A DNA stretch of 54,396 nucleotides from Phoronis australis. Taxonomy: Eukaryota > Phoronida > Phoronidae. A program made the translations under genes and the position numbers. The notes below the pieces were generated by a model. It had not been told where the DNA came from and ran no database searches. It saw nothing but the letters and a program-made list of their open reading frames with translations. Where the stretch lies: positions 256,334 to 310,729 of the forward strand of contig NMRA01000033.1 in assembly GCA_002633005.1 (NCBI GenBank). Reading direction: 5' to 3'. Shown one piece after another: positions 36,881-47,670 of the stretch (positions are counted from its first letter, which is position 1; every line of letters begins with the position of its first letter).

Positions 36881-38024
36881 GCTTAAAGGAAAATAGTAAA
36901 TTTTTGGTCGCATTCTGTCCAAATTTGCTGAGCTTTTGTAATCGCTTACAACCATTACCATTCATAATTGTTTCCGTGACATTTTCATACAAAAAGTGCA
37001 CTTGCGTAAAGCTCCATGCAGTGTCAATTTCAAAAACTATTGCATTGATTTATGTAATGGTTTGAAACCTTTGGTTTGTTAATACTGCAGGGTGAAACCA
37101 TTCCCATATACACAAAAAACACCAATGGAGTTCATTGACTACTTCAAGGGAACAAATTCACCACTTCTAACTTGATCTATACGAGTTCAAAGTTGATGAC
37201 TTTCCTTTGACCTATTAATATTACCGCTATACAGGACTTTAAACAGCTTTTGCTAATGGTTGTCGCCCAAGTTCACAATACCGTCTTTTCATTGGTCAAA
37301 CGAAATTCTTTACTTACACACTGCTTTGGCCAAAAACAAAATGTGATGAATGAAATTCCACGAGATTTCCATGGGGGTCTGATATTTTTTCTTTACCGTG
37401 ACTTTTTCATGCATAGAATCTCAGGTTTTCCAAGCTCACTGGGGAATAGGACACCACTTATAATTTCAGTTTGACATCTAAATTCATGAGATAACCCTTC
37501 GTCTACTCCTTATTGATATGACATATCCATTGCATTGACCAAAAACATGAGAAAATTATGGATAATTAGACGAGATCTGGGGAGACTTCCCGTCCTAGAC
37601 ACAACATTTTTTGGGCAGAGCACTCAATTTGGTATCTAAAAATTCTTGCTGTTCAATATTGTCCGCAGAAGTTTTGTGAACTGGTAGTAATTTACCTCAA
37701 AAGCTCACTTTGTTACCCAACTTTCAAAGTTTGGAAAAATGATGACCTGTCTGCGCCAGCTGACTTTCTTACTATAACAGAAATCAATCACGAAGACAAT
37801 GTGCACACTGAGTTAACAACATAAACCATGGACCAAACTGAGGAAAGTGAACAAATTTTGTACACACTTTGCACCATATTTTTAAAATGGATCCTATTGT
37901 TGACACGAGTGAAGTCTATCAACAATACAACTCTGAATTTTGTGTAGGGTTTTCCATTAAATCTGAGGCTGCAGGCCGTTTTCCCAGACTGCTGAGTCAG
38001 TAAGCCTGAGTAAGATTTTGGGTA

Positions 38025-38115
38025 ATACAGGGGCCCGCAATTTTGAGAATGAGTTTTCTTCACTGAACTACGGGCATCAAACTGACTCTCAAAATCTAGG
38101 ACACTTGTAAGTGAC
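38025..38115 (+). repeat. Foldback element, family F copy 3
   Basis: Starts TACAGGGGCCCGCAATTTTG and ends CTCAAAATCTAGGACACTTG plus TAAGTGAC. It aligns end to end with the copy at 2703-2797. Confidence 0.65.
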
Positions 38116-40304
38116 CATTGCCGGATTTTGTCTGTAGTTTTAGATTTTTGTCAGTAGTAACATTGAAAACAGATTTTAGAAATTTCCTGTACTCATATCT
38201 TAGGAGGGAGTTAATTTTTTGGGAGAAATACTTGTAACCCTCTAATAAAGGCTAATACCAGAACACTCGTGGATAACACTACTCTGCAGCAGACGAGTAC
38301 TTAATATGCCTGCAGACCTTGAATGGCTGAAATTCATGAGACCAAGATATTAAAAAATGTCTGCATTATGCTCCTGACGCAAGAATACGTCCCTATCGCA
38401 GACAGTTCAGCCCAACATTACTACTCCCTATGAAACGCCACTTTTTGGCCATTTTGCTTTTTCGATGAATCAACTGCGGGTTTTTATTCAAACACATCAG
38501 TGAACATAGATTATAAACTTTTTCACATTAATATGTTTTGTCTAATAACTGAATTTAAAATCAAAAGCCAACAACGCAAATAAGTAAACAAAAAGTTTAA
38601 ATTTCCACTAATGCCCCGATTTTGTGGGAAATTGAGTTTTTAGACTATCAAGATGCCAGGCAGAAGCGATTACTATTCTATAGTTACGTTCACAGCAATA
38701 TTGTTTTTGCTTGAAATCCTTAGTGATTTCAATGGTCATTCTGTATAACAAGCAGGTCTGAATGCCAAAGGAAGAAAAATAACAGGATATTACGGCCCCT
38801 GGACATCATAAAGCAACAATTAACGAATGGCTTTGTATCTGATGTAATAACCAAAACCATTAATCTAAATTTAATGGATAGGAGACTTTCTTCAGCAATT
38901 ACATCCCCCATTGACATAGTATTGAATGCTACGCGCTGACAGGCAGAGCAGAGTCTCTTGACGTAAATTGGCATCTGAACATAGCCTTCATTTACATTCC
39001 TATCTATAATGACAATGATAATGGCTATGAGTTCACAATATCAATAGTGATTGAGAAGCTTGACGGTTAATATTCAGAATCACTGAGTTTGAATTTAAAG
39101 GTTTACCGAGGGCCTGTTCGTGGGTACTCTCATTCAAGTGGTAAGTGGTAAGCCACACTCGAGGCTTTTTCATGACCAGTTTCCCTATGGAAACCATGGT
39201 ACAATTTCTGACAAAATTCCCAACACAAGGGTGCCTTTCTGATTTATTTCCTGGGAGATCAAAACTCTATTGACGTACAAAAGTGTACATATTAAGTATT
39301 ATTAATATACCAATACTTTTAACATTTTGGTTGCAAAAGACGAATTCATTTTTTTAAAATGAGGCATCAAATACTCAAATTATAACAGAATTTTCAGAGT
39401 CTGAATTAACATTCAAGGTTCAACGTTTGAATTCAGTAAATACATACTCACAATCAGAATTCAAAATTTGAATCCATTGCTTAGAATCTCAGAGTTTAGG
39501 GTTTGCATTCAATTTAAAAGGGTGTTGTAATCAATCTGTTTTTGCCAGTTTCATCTAGTATTTACATAAAAAACATAACATTGCTTATTTTTGTTTGTTT
39601 TGACAGTAAAAACTCACCTACCTTCTTTGTTTTGCTTCAAGTGTCAAGTTATAAGCACAATATCCTAGAAAATTTGCTTCTAAGATTAAAATCCAACCCC
39701 ACATACCTTCTAAGACCAAGCTGATCAACTGAAGCCATTGCCATGGATACCAATAGAAAAAGCAATAGAATATTTAAAACCCCTTAAACAAGTTATCACA
39801 CGATACACTTGTTTTAATCCACTCGATGTCATGAAAGTGGTCTAAAATATTTTGTTCTTCACTCAAAATAGATGTGACTTCTTCAATAAAACAAATTGTC
39901 AGTACTTTACAAGACTAAACAATCACTTCCAATCTGAGTAAGGAACAAGTTGAAATCAAATTAAGGTAAAGTTTAAATTAAAAGTAAGTTTCTTCAAGCT
40001 TTTAAATAAACAACTTTGAAAATTGTAACTTTAATCTAGAGGGTTGAGAACTAAGTGAAACCCCACTGAACATATTATGTTATTCTTTTAAATATTTTTT
40101 AACATTATTGATATTATTGCTTGTCAAAAAATAAACAGGCCTTTTTCAAAAATAGTTATTTACAATACAAGGGAAAAACCAATAAACCACCGTTGAAGTC
40201 AAAAATAGAAGTTTTACAACTTTATTATGAAACCTAACATAGAACGATTTGTTACGGAAATAATTTGTACCATAAAAGAGGACCAACAATTAACTAAAAC
40301 CTAC

Positions 40305-42366
40305 CTTCAACGACATGTCCATTCTGATATTTTATCACAATTTTTCGTGTTTTGTTTGAAATGAAGATCTTCGGTCGATTTGGATCAAAATTCCACGGTT
40401 TCATTAACCCCGCAGGCTTGACATCGGTGGTAGCACTTTTGCCAGAATTAGTGCTCGTCTTCCCATGATGCATCAGTGGCCTAGATTCCTGAGGAGCACC
40501 AGGGGGATGAACATTGTCATGGATGGAGCTTTCAGGAATAGGTCCTAGTTTAGAATGATCTGAGCTAATATTCTTAATTCCGCTTGTCGGCGTTGCATGG
40601 TATAAAGGCTTAAGTGTCATTGACGATGACCCAGCCAATGGTTCGAGCAAATGTTTCTCACTTCCCTCTAGCTTACTTCCCAAGATGCCATCTTTTGGTT
40701 TCTCAAGTGCAGGTTGTTTTCTGATGATTCGAGACATCTGACAACTGTCCTGCTCGTCACAAGAACCAACTGATTTGGATTTCAAATTTTGTCCTGGCAA
40801 AGATGGATTCCTGTTTGCAGGCTGGCCATCATCTTGTTGACACATGCTACTTTCACTTCTAGCATTACTCGCGCTTATTTCAGCTTTATAGCCAGACGAG
40901 TGCGAAATAATGTAATTATTCACAGCGACTAAAGATTGACCTTTAATGCTTCTTGCTCTTTGTGCATTCTCTGGAGAAACTTTTTTCATTATCGTGTCCA
41001 TGGAAACGGAATTAGCACAAACAGCAGATCGAGAAACTAGGTCTTTGTGCGTGCGTGAATGTCCTTCCTTCACCATGATACTGCTGCTACATCCTCTATT
41101 ACCAGTAAATGACACCTCACACTCGGATGAACCAACAACGTTTGTACCTTCCTGCGTCTCGGCACTGTCAATTTCACCTGTGCCATTAATCTCCAATTTT
41201 ATATCCTCTAAGGATAATGACGTAGCACACGATCCCACTGAAGATTTATCACCGTATCTTTGACATTCATTGCCAGCCAAGTCACGCTGGTGACCTGCAC
41301 GATAATGACCGCTACGGTCAATTGCTCTCGCACCTAGCACACCCAGTGATATGCAGTCATTACAGACAATTGAAGCAGAAACAAAGTCTTGTTTCTTGTC
41401 ACTCGGTTGGGAATAGTTTGGAAGAGAAGTATCTTCAAGAAACGAACGCTCTGCTAGATTTGAGGTTTGAAGAGGTCCTGTACCAGTTTTAATGACGGAC
41501 TGATTTAAGCTTGGGCCATCATTATTCCTTAGACTATAATCATGAGAGTTTCTGGTGAGCTCATGAAGACCAAACTGGCGACTGCAAAACATGCAACTAG
41601 TAAACAAGCAACGCGACATTTCATTGCCAACTGCAACAGAACTTGCACTCGATGTCTTGTCAGAATGTTGTCTACACATTACATCAACAACTACCTGTTC
41701 AGAATGACCTAATCCACCTCCTGCTTTTGGCTCCGGACTATCTTCACAAGGACTGTGTTGTTTCAAGGACGGTGCAGAATTATCCTTTGTATAAGGTTTC
41801 GATCTTCCAGTAACAAGTTGACCATCAATTTTACCACAGCCAAAGTCATTGCTTTTCAGACCAAAATTGAATGCGGTCTTTGTGGTAGTATTCCTGTCAT
41901 CGTCTGATCCGATGTCAACACACACAGTCTGGGTGCACACGCTTCTCATTGGTTGCAGACCGACATCAGAAGTACAACTGTCTGAATTTTTACCATTAAT
42001 TATGCAACCACAGCACAAAAAACCCACTCGACAGAAATGTCCTTCAGGATTACTTTTGTCTAACACGGCGGTCATCGGAGTACATTCGGTAGCCATGTCT
42101 ACACCATAATCAGTGCAACCCAAACGTCCTTTGGTGACATTTTCGTTGGAATCCTTGTTGCTTAGTTTGACAACATCACCTCGATGATCTCCGACCTCAA
42201 TACCTCCATTGCTCTCAGGGGATTTATCAAGATCTTTAGCGGACAGCATTTCTGTAGGCTCGTCCTGCTGAAGTTCCAAGTAATCTTGACTACTGACAGC
42301 AGGCGCAGTAGTCAGGATATTGACGACTTCTCCATTTTTGTCATGTTTAGAGCAGCAATGACCCAT
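40305..42366 (-). CDS. PDE1: PDE1 exon 1: 687-residue N-terminal extension with myristoylation/palmitoylation start
   Basis: One open frame of 687 codons plus one base. The start chosen is the ATG at 42366, in a strong context (A at -3, G at +4). The frame stays open four codons further upstream but with no ATG. The protein begins MGHCCSK: Gly2 with Ser6 and Lys7 is a classic N-myristoyltransferase site, and Cys4/Cys5 are candidate palmitoylation sites, so membrane anchoring is predicted. The rest is Ser/Thr/Asn/Gly-rich and looks disordered. It has cysteine clusters near residues 112-121 (FLCCGC) and 253-261 (CLFTSCMFC), and a basic end near 665-680 (NRPKIFISNKTRKIVIK). I recognise no domain. 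The exon ends AAG|GTAGGT after the first base of a Gly codon; this phase fits the acceptors at 14551 and 13708. Being PDE1 sequence is inferred from strand, phase and the absence of any other partner. It could instead belong to an unrelated gene nested upstream. Confidence 0.78.
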
Positions 42367-43080
42367 TGTTAAGGACACTTAAACAACAGGTTATTGTTCG
42401 CGGTGATTATAGAATTAAATCCCATGCAATAATCAATGAAGCCCCATAGAAACTACCCATCACCTAAAAAAACTTCAATACAGTCAGCAGCTCTCACAAC
42501 GCTACAGCCTCGACCGTCAAGAATAAAATAAAATTTAATGCGTCCCTACAACGACTGTCTTCATTTTGCCTTCACCGGTTAAGTGTGATGTCTATGCCAG
42601 TCCAACATTTTCTTGGAACAGATCCTGCCAACTGATGTGAAGCATTCTCATTATTACCTCATCTGATCCTTAACTTCAGTTCATCCTAAAACTCAGGGCT
42701 TGGTTACTTGAAGCTTGATGATATTTCAACCTGCACAGGTCAACAAATTTCTACTGTGGTCATACCTTTCACACAGTAAACAAGTCCATCGTTGCTGCGC
42801 TAACTGCCGGCAATACAATCCAATCAGAAATTACTACCTGAACTACCAGGCAATGTTTTCTCTCAAGCAATTGGTGTTTGATCAAACGCCAAGAACCGAT
42901 CTCTCTCTGCGCACCTCATTAGAACTTAGGAAGTGTGAAAAAATGCCAACCGAGTATGGAGTATCTTTACACACAGTATCACTGCCTTGGACTTGTCAGG
43001 TTGAGTTGCTGCATTCACTTTCAAGATGTGCTGTGGGTAAACTTAATAAATGTACAGTGTAATTTCAACAAGGCAGCAGC
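42367..43080 (-). other. 5' flank / possible 5' UTR of PDE1 exon 1
   Basis: About 700 bp directly upstream of the start codon. No upstream coding exon in frame was found. A possible donor (GTGTGAAAG|GTATGA near 42766) could mark a spliced leader exon, but I could not define it. The plus-strand open frame of about 115 codons here shows no recognisable domain. Confidence 0.3.
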
Positions 43081-43101
43081 TATAAATAATACCTGACGTC
43101 A
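43081..43101 (-). promoter_or_regulatory. Candidate CRE plus TATA-like promoter upstream of PDE1 exon 1
   Basis: Read on the minus strand, a palindromic cAMP response element TGACGTCA (43101-43094) is followed five bases later by a TATA-like TATTTATA (43088-43081). This lies about 715 bp upstream of the exon 1 ATG. A start site about 30 bases further on (near 43055) would give a 5' UTR of about 690 nt, unless an intron is present. The motif arrangement is seen; promoter activity is inferred. Confidence 0.35.
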
Positions 43102-44951
43102 AATGGCGCTATTCTCATGCCCTTCCAGCCAAGAAAAAAAGTTTTTAATCAGGCGCTAATAAACAATCCCAATACTTCAAGGCTCTTTAGCACTCTGTTC
43201 AATTCAGGCTTTTGTAGCGTGAACATTTGCTGCAGTGAAATACCTCTGTACAATGCTTTACTGGCCTTGTTTTAAGCTCCCCAATGGAATTCACTGACAG
43301 CAAATTCTCAAGCTATCACTCCAGTCCGCCTGCTGACCATCCATCAGCCGATGAAAAATCAAATTAAAACCTCTGATACTTCGGCATCACTTCGAGCACA
43401 AGGGTAGCAACTTTTGTCCAACAGAGGTAGATAGAACAGGTGCATTGAAACAGTAGGAAATGTCACGGCAGTCAAAAAACCTGTATCCGTCAGCTGAGAT
43501 TGTCACCAAGTAGATTACGGATTATAGCCATGCGAGGCCACAACACCTTGAATGCTGGACAAAAACCTGCCAAAGCTATTCAACATCAATTTGTCACAAT
43601 ATTTATCCACCAACTGATCGTGTAGTCAACTCAAGATTATTGATCCAAGTGAGCACGTATTCACTCATTGCTGGCCTATCAGCCTGACAATACGTCAAAT
43701 AGCGCGATACTCCGTAATTGCTATGGCTATTTCCAATTTCACATTTATGTAATCTCCGTCATCAGTAGATGCATTAGAATTTAAATGTGAGCCTGTCATG
43801 TCCATCAGCGCTGGATCACTCAAAATGTACGCCGATGTCACACGCAAAACGTCTGCTACAACAGCAGATGAAGGAAGCTCTTTTACCGTGGTGACTTTTT
43901 AAGGTCAGGGGACTATTGTCCTAAACAGTAATTAAATCATACATTCTAGATAAAAAATAATTAACAGCCAAACCAGTGCAATCTGTTACTGGCATATGTC
44001 ATTGTATTTGAACCATCAGATGTTGACAGTGAAGGTAAGATTTTTACTGCCTTAAAAATAAAATATTGTTCACAAAGTTTCATAAAAACAAACATTAAAT
44101 TTAAATGAATTGCAGTTTTAAAAAAACCAGTGGAAAGTTCAAAACGCATTTTAAATGTGAATGGTTGTACTTTTGTTATTAAACTAGAATTTTCATTTTA
44201 ATCACTTATTCTTGTGATAACTCACCCAGACAAGTTACAAATACAGTACACTGCGACAATGAGACTATAAAGTGGCTTATAAAATGATTTTAAGAATGAG
44301 TTTTTCTGGCAAAAATTATCCATTGCAAATCACCAAACTGTGTCCAGTATTAAAGTACCACGACGTGGTGCTGGAAAATAACACTGCATGATGAGGACGA
44401 TGTGAGCCAGCGAGGTTCGTTACTAGTGCAAGGCCATCTGTTGGAAGATTTTTTTGCTTTAACATTTACAAATTATCTACGAATACAACTGCAGCTTGCT
44501 TACCAACCCAAAACCTACGCTGCTTGTCAAAAAACAACCTTGGATTTAGACCACTTATCGTAAAAAATGGGTTTCGTACATGTCCTTACTTCAATTCAAG
44601 GCTTGAGAAGACAAGTTACAACTGCTTCACAGCAGTCCCAGAAGTTACTTGTCATGGCAAGTTAGTCAGTGGCAGTCACCCATGCAGTATGGTTGTCAGG
44701 GGCAATGGCGCTACAGTTGCAACTTTTGAAATTGGTTTTGAAGTGTTCAGACCATGAGTTAGAACCTTTAAATCGGTTTTAAAAGTTATAAAGAGCTTTG
44801 GTGTGAAGAGGGCATAAAACACAGCTTTAAATGTGCATTATGTATTTAAAAATCATGACCTTCCATAGTTTTTGATCCAATATCATTTCCCATACATAAA
44901 TGACCAGAGTTAGAATCAAGATGGCGAAATCTTCCAGGCCATCTTATATGG

Positions 44952-44959
44952 TGACGTCA
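44952..44959. promoter_or_regulatory. Palindromic CRE (TGACGTCA) in the 5' flank
   Basis: Perfect eight-base CRE inside GTGACGTCAC, about 2.6 kb upstream of the PDE1 start codon. Other perfect copies lie at 238-245, 10820-10827, 43094-43101 and 51758-51765. The sequence match is certain; function is inferred. Confidence 0.35.
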
Positions 44960-47614
44960 CACTTTCTGTCCCTATCATGCCAGACGCAGCGGTTCAAATA
45001 GAACAGAGCTGGTTATTATTATTATACTTCCTATCAACTAAATCATAACAGCATTTTCAACCAGGATTAGGGGTTTTTTCAGCTAATGCCAAAATCAAAA
45101 TTAACTTGCATACGAAAAAAACACACCCACACCATTAAAACTACAGTATACATTGTGAAGCTTCTTCAGAATGGACAGTTGTCATTTATCATTTATATAA
45201 TTACTCAGAACAATTACAGCGAATAGAATAGAGTTCATTGATACTTCAGAGGCAAAAATTTGTCCGTGCTCACTTGATTCAATCTTGTTTGAAGTAGGCG
45301 ATTTCGACTTAACAAATAACATTGGCACTATAGGGAGCTTAATTAACTTAAAATATTTTGTCAAATGTGGTGAACGTTGTCCAATTTGTAACACAGTACG
45401 TCAAACAAGGAGAATTCTGTTTAGTCAAATTTGTCGGCAAAAACATTACGGAACTTTTGATTCTTTGATTCATCATAATTATGGACAGCACAGTTATCGA
45501 AACAAAAACCTCAGATAAAATTTAGATTATTTAACAAACATAATCAGTCTGTGAAAAGCAAAACATTGCTAATTTGGCAAACACGAATGAGCAAAACGGA
45601 GCAAAGATTATGCCAAAAATGCATTACTATTGTCTGGTGTTATTATTCTAAACACGAGTTTGTGGTACGAAATGTTTTCAGTTGCTCACTTTTTCAAAAA
45701 AGAAAATTCACCTGAAATGAGCATAAATGATGCGGGATTTTTTACTCATTGCTTGGAAAATCATATACTTGTTTTCGTGCCTTTATGCAGAATTTCAAAA
45801 AAGAAACCTTTCCTGAATCTGATACGGGCGAACGGTTGGTGAGTGCAGGTTTTCAAAATGAGTCAGGGTAAAGACCGGAATCAACTTGGCTTTTTTGGCC
45901 TGACCATACTTGTAGTTATCGAAAACTTTTGAAAATTCTGAATATCTTTACTGAGTAACAACGCTATCTTAAAACCAAGAGAAAATATAACCGATCACAC
46001 ATGGATCACTCCAAGGCAAAATTAGTTACCCCCATGTCTACGGTCACAACTGTAATTTCAAAATTCCAATATTATCATTTTTATAAACAGCCTATAATCA
46101 CATTATTGATCTCTGCATCCTCTTCAAGCAAGCACAAACGTGAACCAAGGCAAGATCAATCACCAGACCTATCTACAAACACTAAACTCTATTTATTATT
46201 TACTGAACTAGATAAAACGTCATGTTTCAATAGTAAAATCCCACAGGGTTTTACAACAAAAGCATGTTGACTATCAACCAACAACGAGAAAATTAAGATG
46301 AATGAGCTTATCCTGAGTCGTAAAAAAACAACAGTTGTAACACAATCTAATAATATGTGATTCAGTGAGTTGCTCCAAGGCATATTACCACAAAATGTCA
46401 AGAGACGATTCTTACATCTATTTAACATTATACCATCGATAATTCACCATGCATGAAGACCTCACAAAAGACCCACAGCTCAAACTTTGCGATGCATTAA
46501 CCAGCGATGAATTTTAAACGTCTTGTAGAAAACACATAGTGGCTTTCAATACAGTGTTTGGCCATGCAAGAAAAACAATAAGGTCTTAAATACACAAAGT
46601 TGCACTTAATTTAGATGCACCATTTAAAATACCTTAAAAAACTAAGTTTCAAGAAGAAATGCTGTTTAAAAAGACCCTCACAACACTCAATTTAAGTTCA
46701 TGGCAAAATTAATTTGGAATAAATCAAGTAATGAGTCATCCTATCGAAGCAAACAATAAACTACATTCAGTCCATTCCTTTACTGTGCCTAATGTGAATG
46801 CTTACTCAACTTATTAGCAAAAAACAAGAGATTCCACCCCAAAACATGTACCAAAACAGTGAAATTGAGATAAATTTCGGTTCAAATCGTTTAATCAGTT
46901 GAAAAACAGTGCTTGAGATACATGATGTGACGTAAATCTTGTTTATAAGCATGTCACGGTAATCTTTATAAATAAGACACGAACAGAATCTATTTTCATA
47001 TCACAAACAAAGAATAAAAACTTGTTTGTCATCAGGCTAAAAACAGTTGCCTACACAACTACCATGCTTCTACATTAATGACCCAATTATTAATTCATGC
47101 GTTCTTCTATCAGTATTGCAATATTTAACTCCGTTCACAGTATGCGCGTTTTCATGTTTCAGTTTGGATAAGGTAGATTGACATTATCATGCAGTTGTAA
47201 TTGATAGCCTGCTCCGTAATTTATGGCTCGTGAAGATGCCATTGTACAGATTTACAGTTAAAGACAGTAAATTTATAGCTTTGCAAACAAAGCAGTTCAG
47301 GGGAAACTTGAGGTGAACTGAGACAAACAAATAGATACCCGACTTTTCCCCAAGGTCAGCATAAAACATCTTAATCACATTCGTAGAAGAACACTGGAAA
47401 ATAAGTTAGGTGCAGTCAAATGACGTAGATAATATTCATATTTGACCTGTGCGATGCCAACAAGTGTCAATCTCTAGTTGGGTTACACTATGGAAAATAG
47501 CTACTAAATTTCAAGAAGACTTTACATTCACAAGAATAATACCTAGAGTAATTGTTACTTTTAAAACATAATTTTGAAATTATCAAAAGCAAAAATTTTC
47601 TGCGAAGCCAGTAT

Positions 47615-47670
47615 GATCAGTTTAGTTAACTTCGCAGTTAACGTCAATGCTCCGCTTAGACCGCAGTTAA
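47615..47670 (+). repeat. Repeat family B, end fragment
   Basis: GTTAACTTCGCAGTTAACGTC followed by AATGCTCCGCTTAGACCGCA, nearly identical to the right end of the 52.4-kb copy. The adjacent stretch GGCCTGTGACTTTACCAGTT (47681) also occurs at 36180. Confidence 0.6.

Larger units (their letters stand above)
14552..40304 (-). other. Intron 1 (25.8 kb) with interspersed repeats
   Basis: Lies between exons 2 and 1. Supported contents are listed separately: candidate 5' exon at 17.6 kb, TIR element at 21.6-23.4 kb, SINE at 26.5-26.8 kb, minisatellite at 29.4 kb, repeats at 34.6, 35.1 and 38.0 kb, and scattered short repeats. In 17.8-20.1, 20.2-21.6, 26.9-29.4, 29.6-32.7, 35.6-36.7 and 38.1-40.3 kb I see only AT-rich sequence with no supported gene. 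One undetermined base is at 26960. Confidence 0.65.
518..42366 (-). other. PDE1: PDE1-family phosphodiesterase gene, 5' part (gene span, spliced, runs off the left edge)
   Basis: Span of one minus-strand gene assembled from seven exons whose phases agree: 42366-40305 (ends phase 1), 14551-14486 (1 to 1), 13708-13549 (1 to 2), 11538-11425 (2 to 2), 2248-1999 (2 to 0), 1660-1544 (0 to 0) and 658-518 (0 to 0). All junctions are GT/AG. PDE1 enzymes hydrolyse cAMP and cGMP and are activated by Ca2+/calmodulin, so they link calcium to cyclic nucleotide signalling. The window encodes the regulatory N-terminus and the first part of the catalytic domain. The exons with the remaining metal ligands and the substrate-binding glutamine are not in bases 1-517 and must lie outside. 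The four downstream exons are certain. The link to the big 5' exon rests on phase and position, not on homology. A transcript would settle it. Confidence 0.85.

Noticed and set aside
40946-42372. Plus-strand open frames of 62-105 codons
   Set aside because: They are shadows of the long minus-strand exon 40305-42366 and have no independent support.
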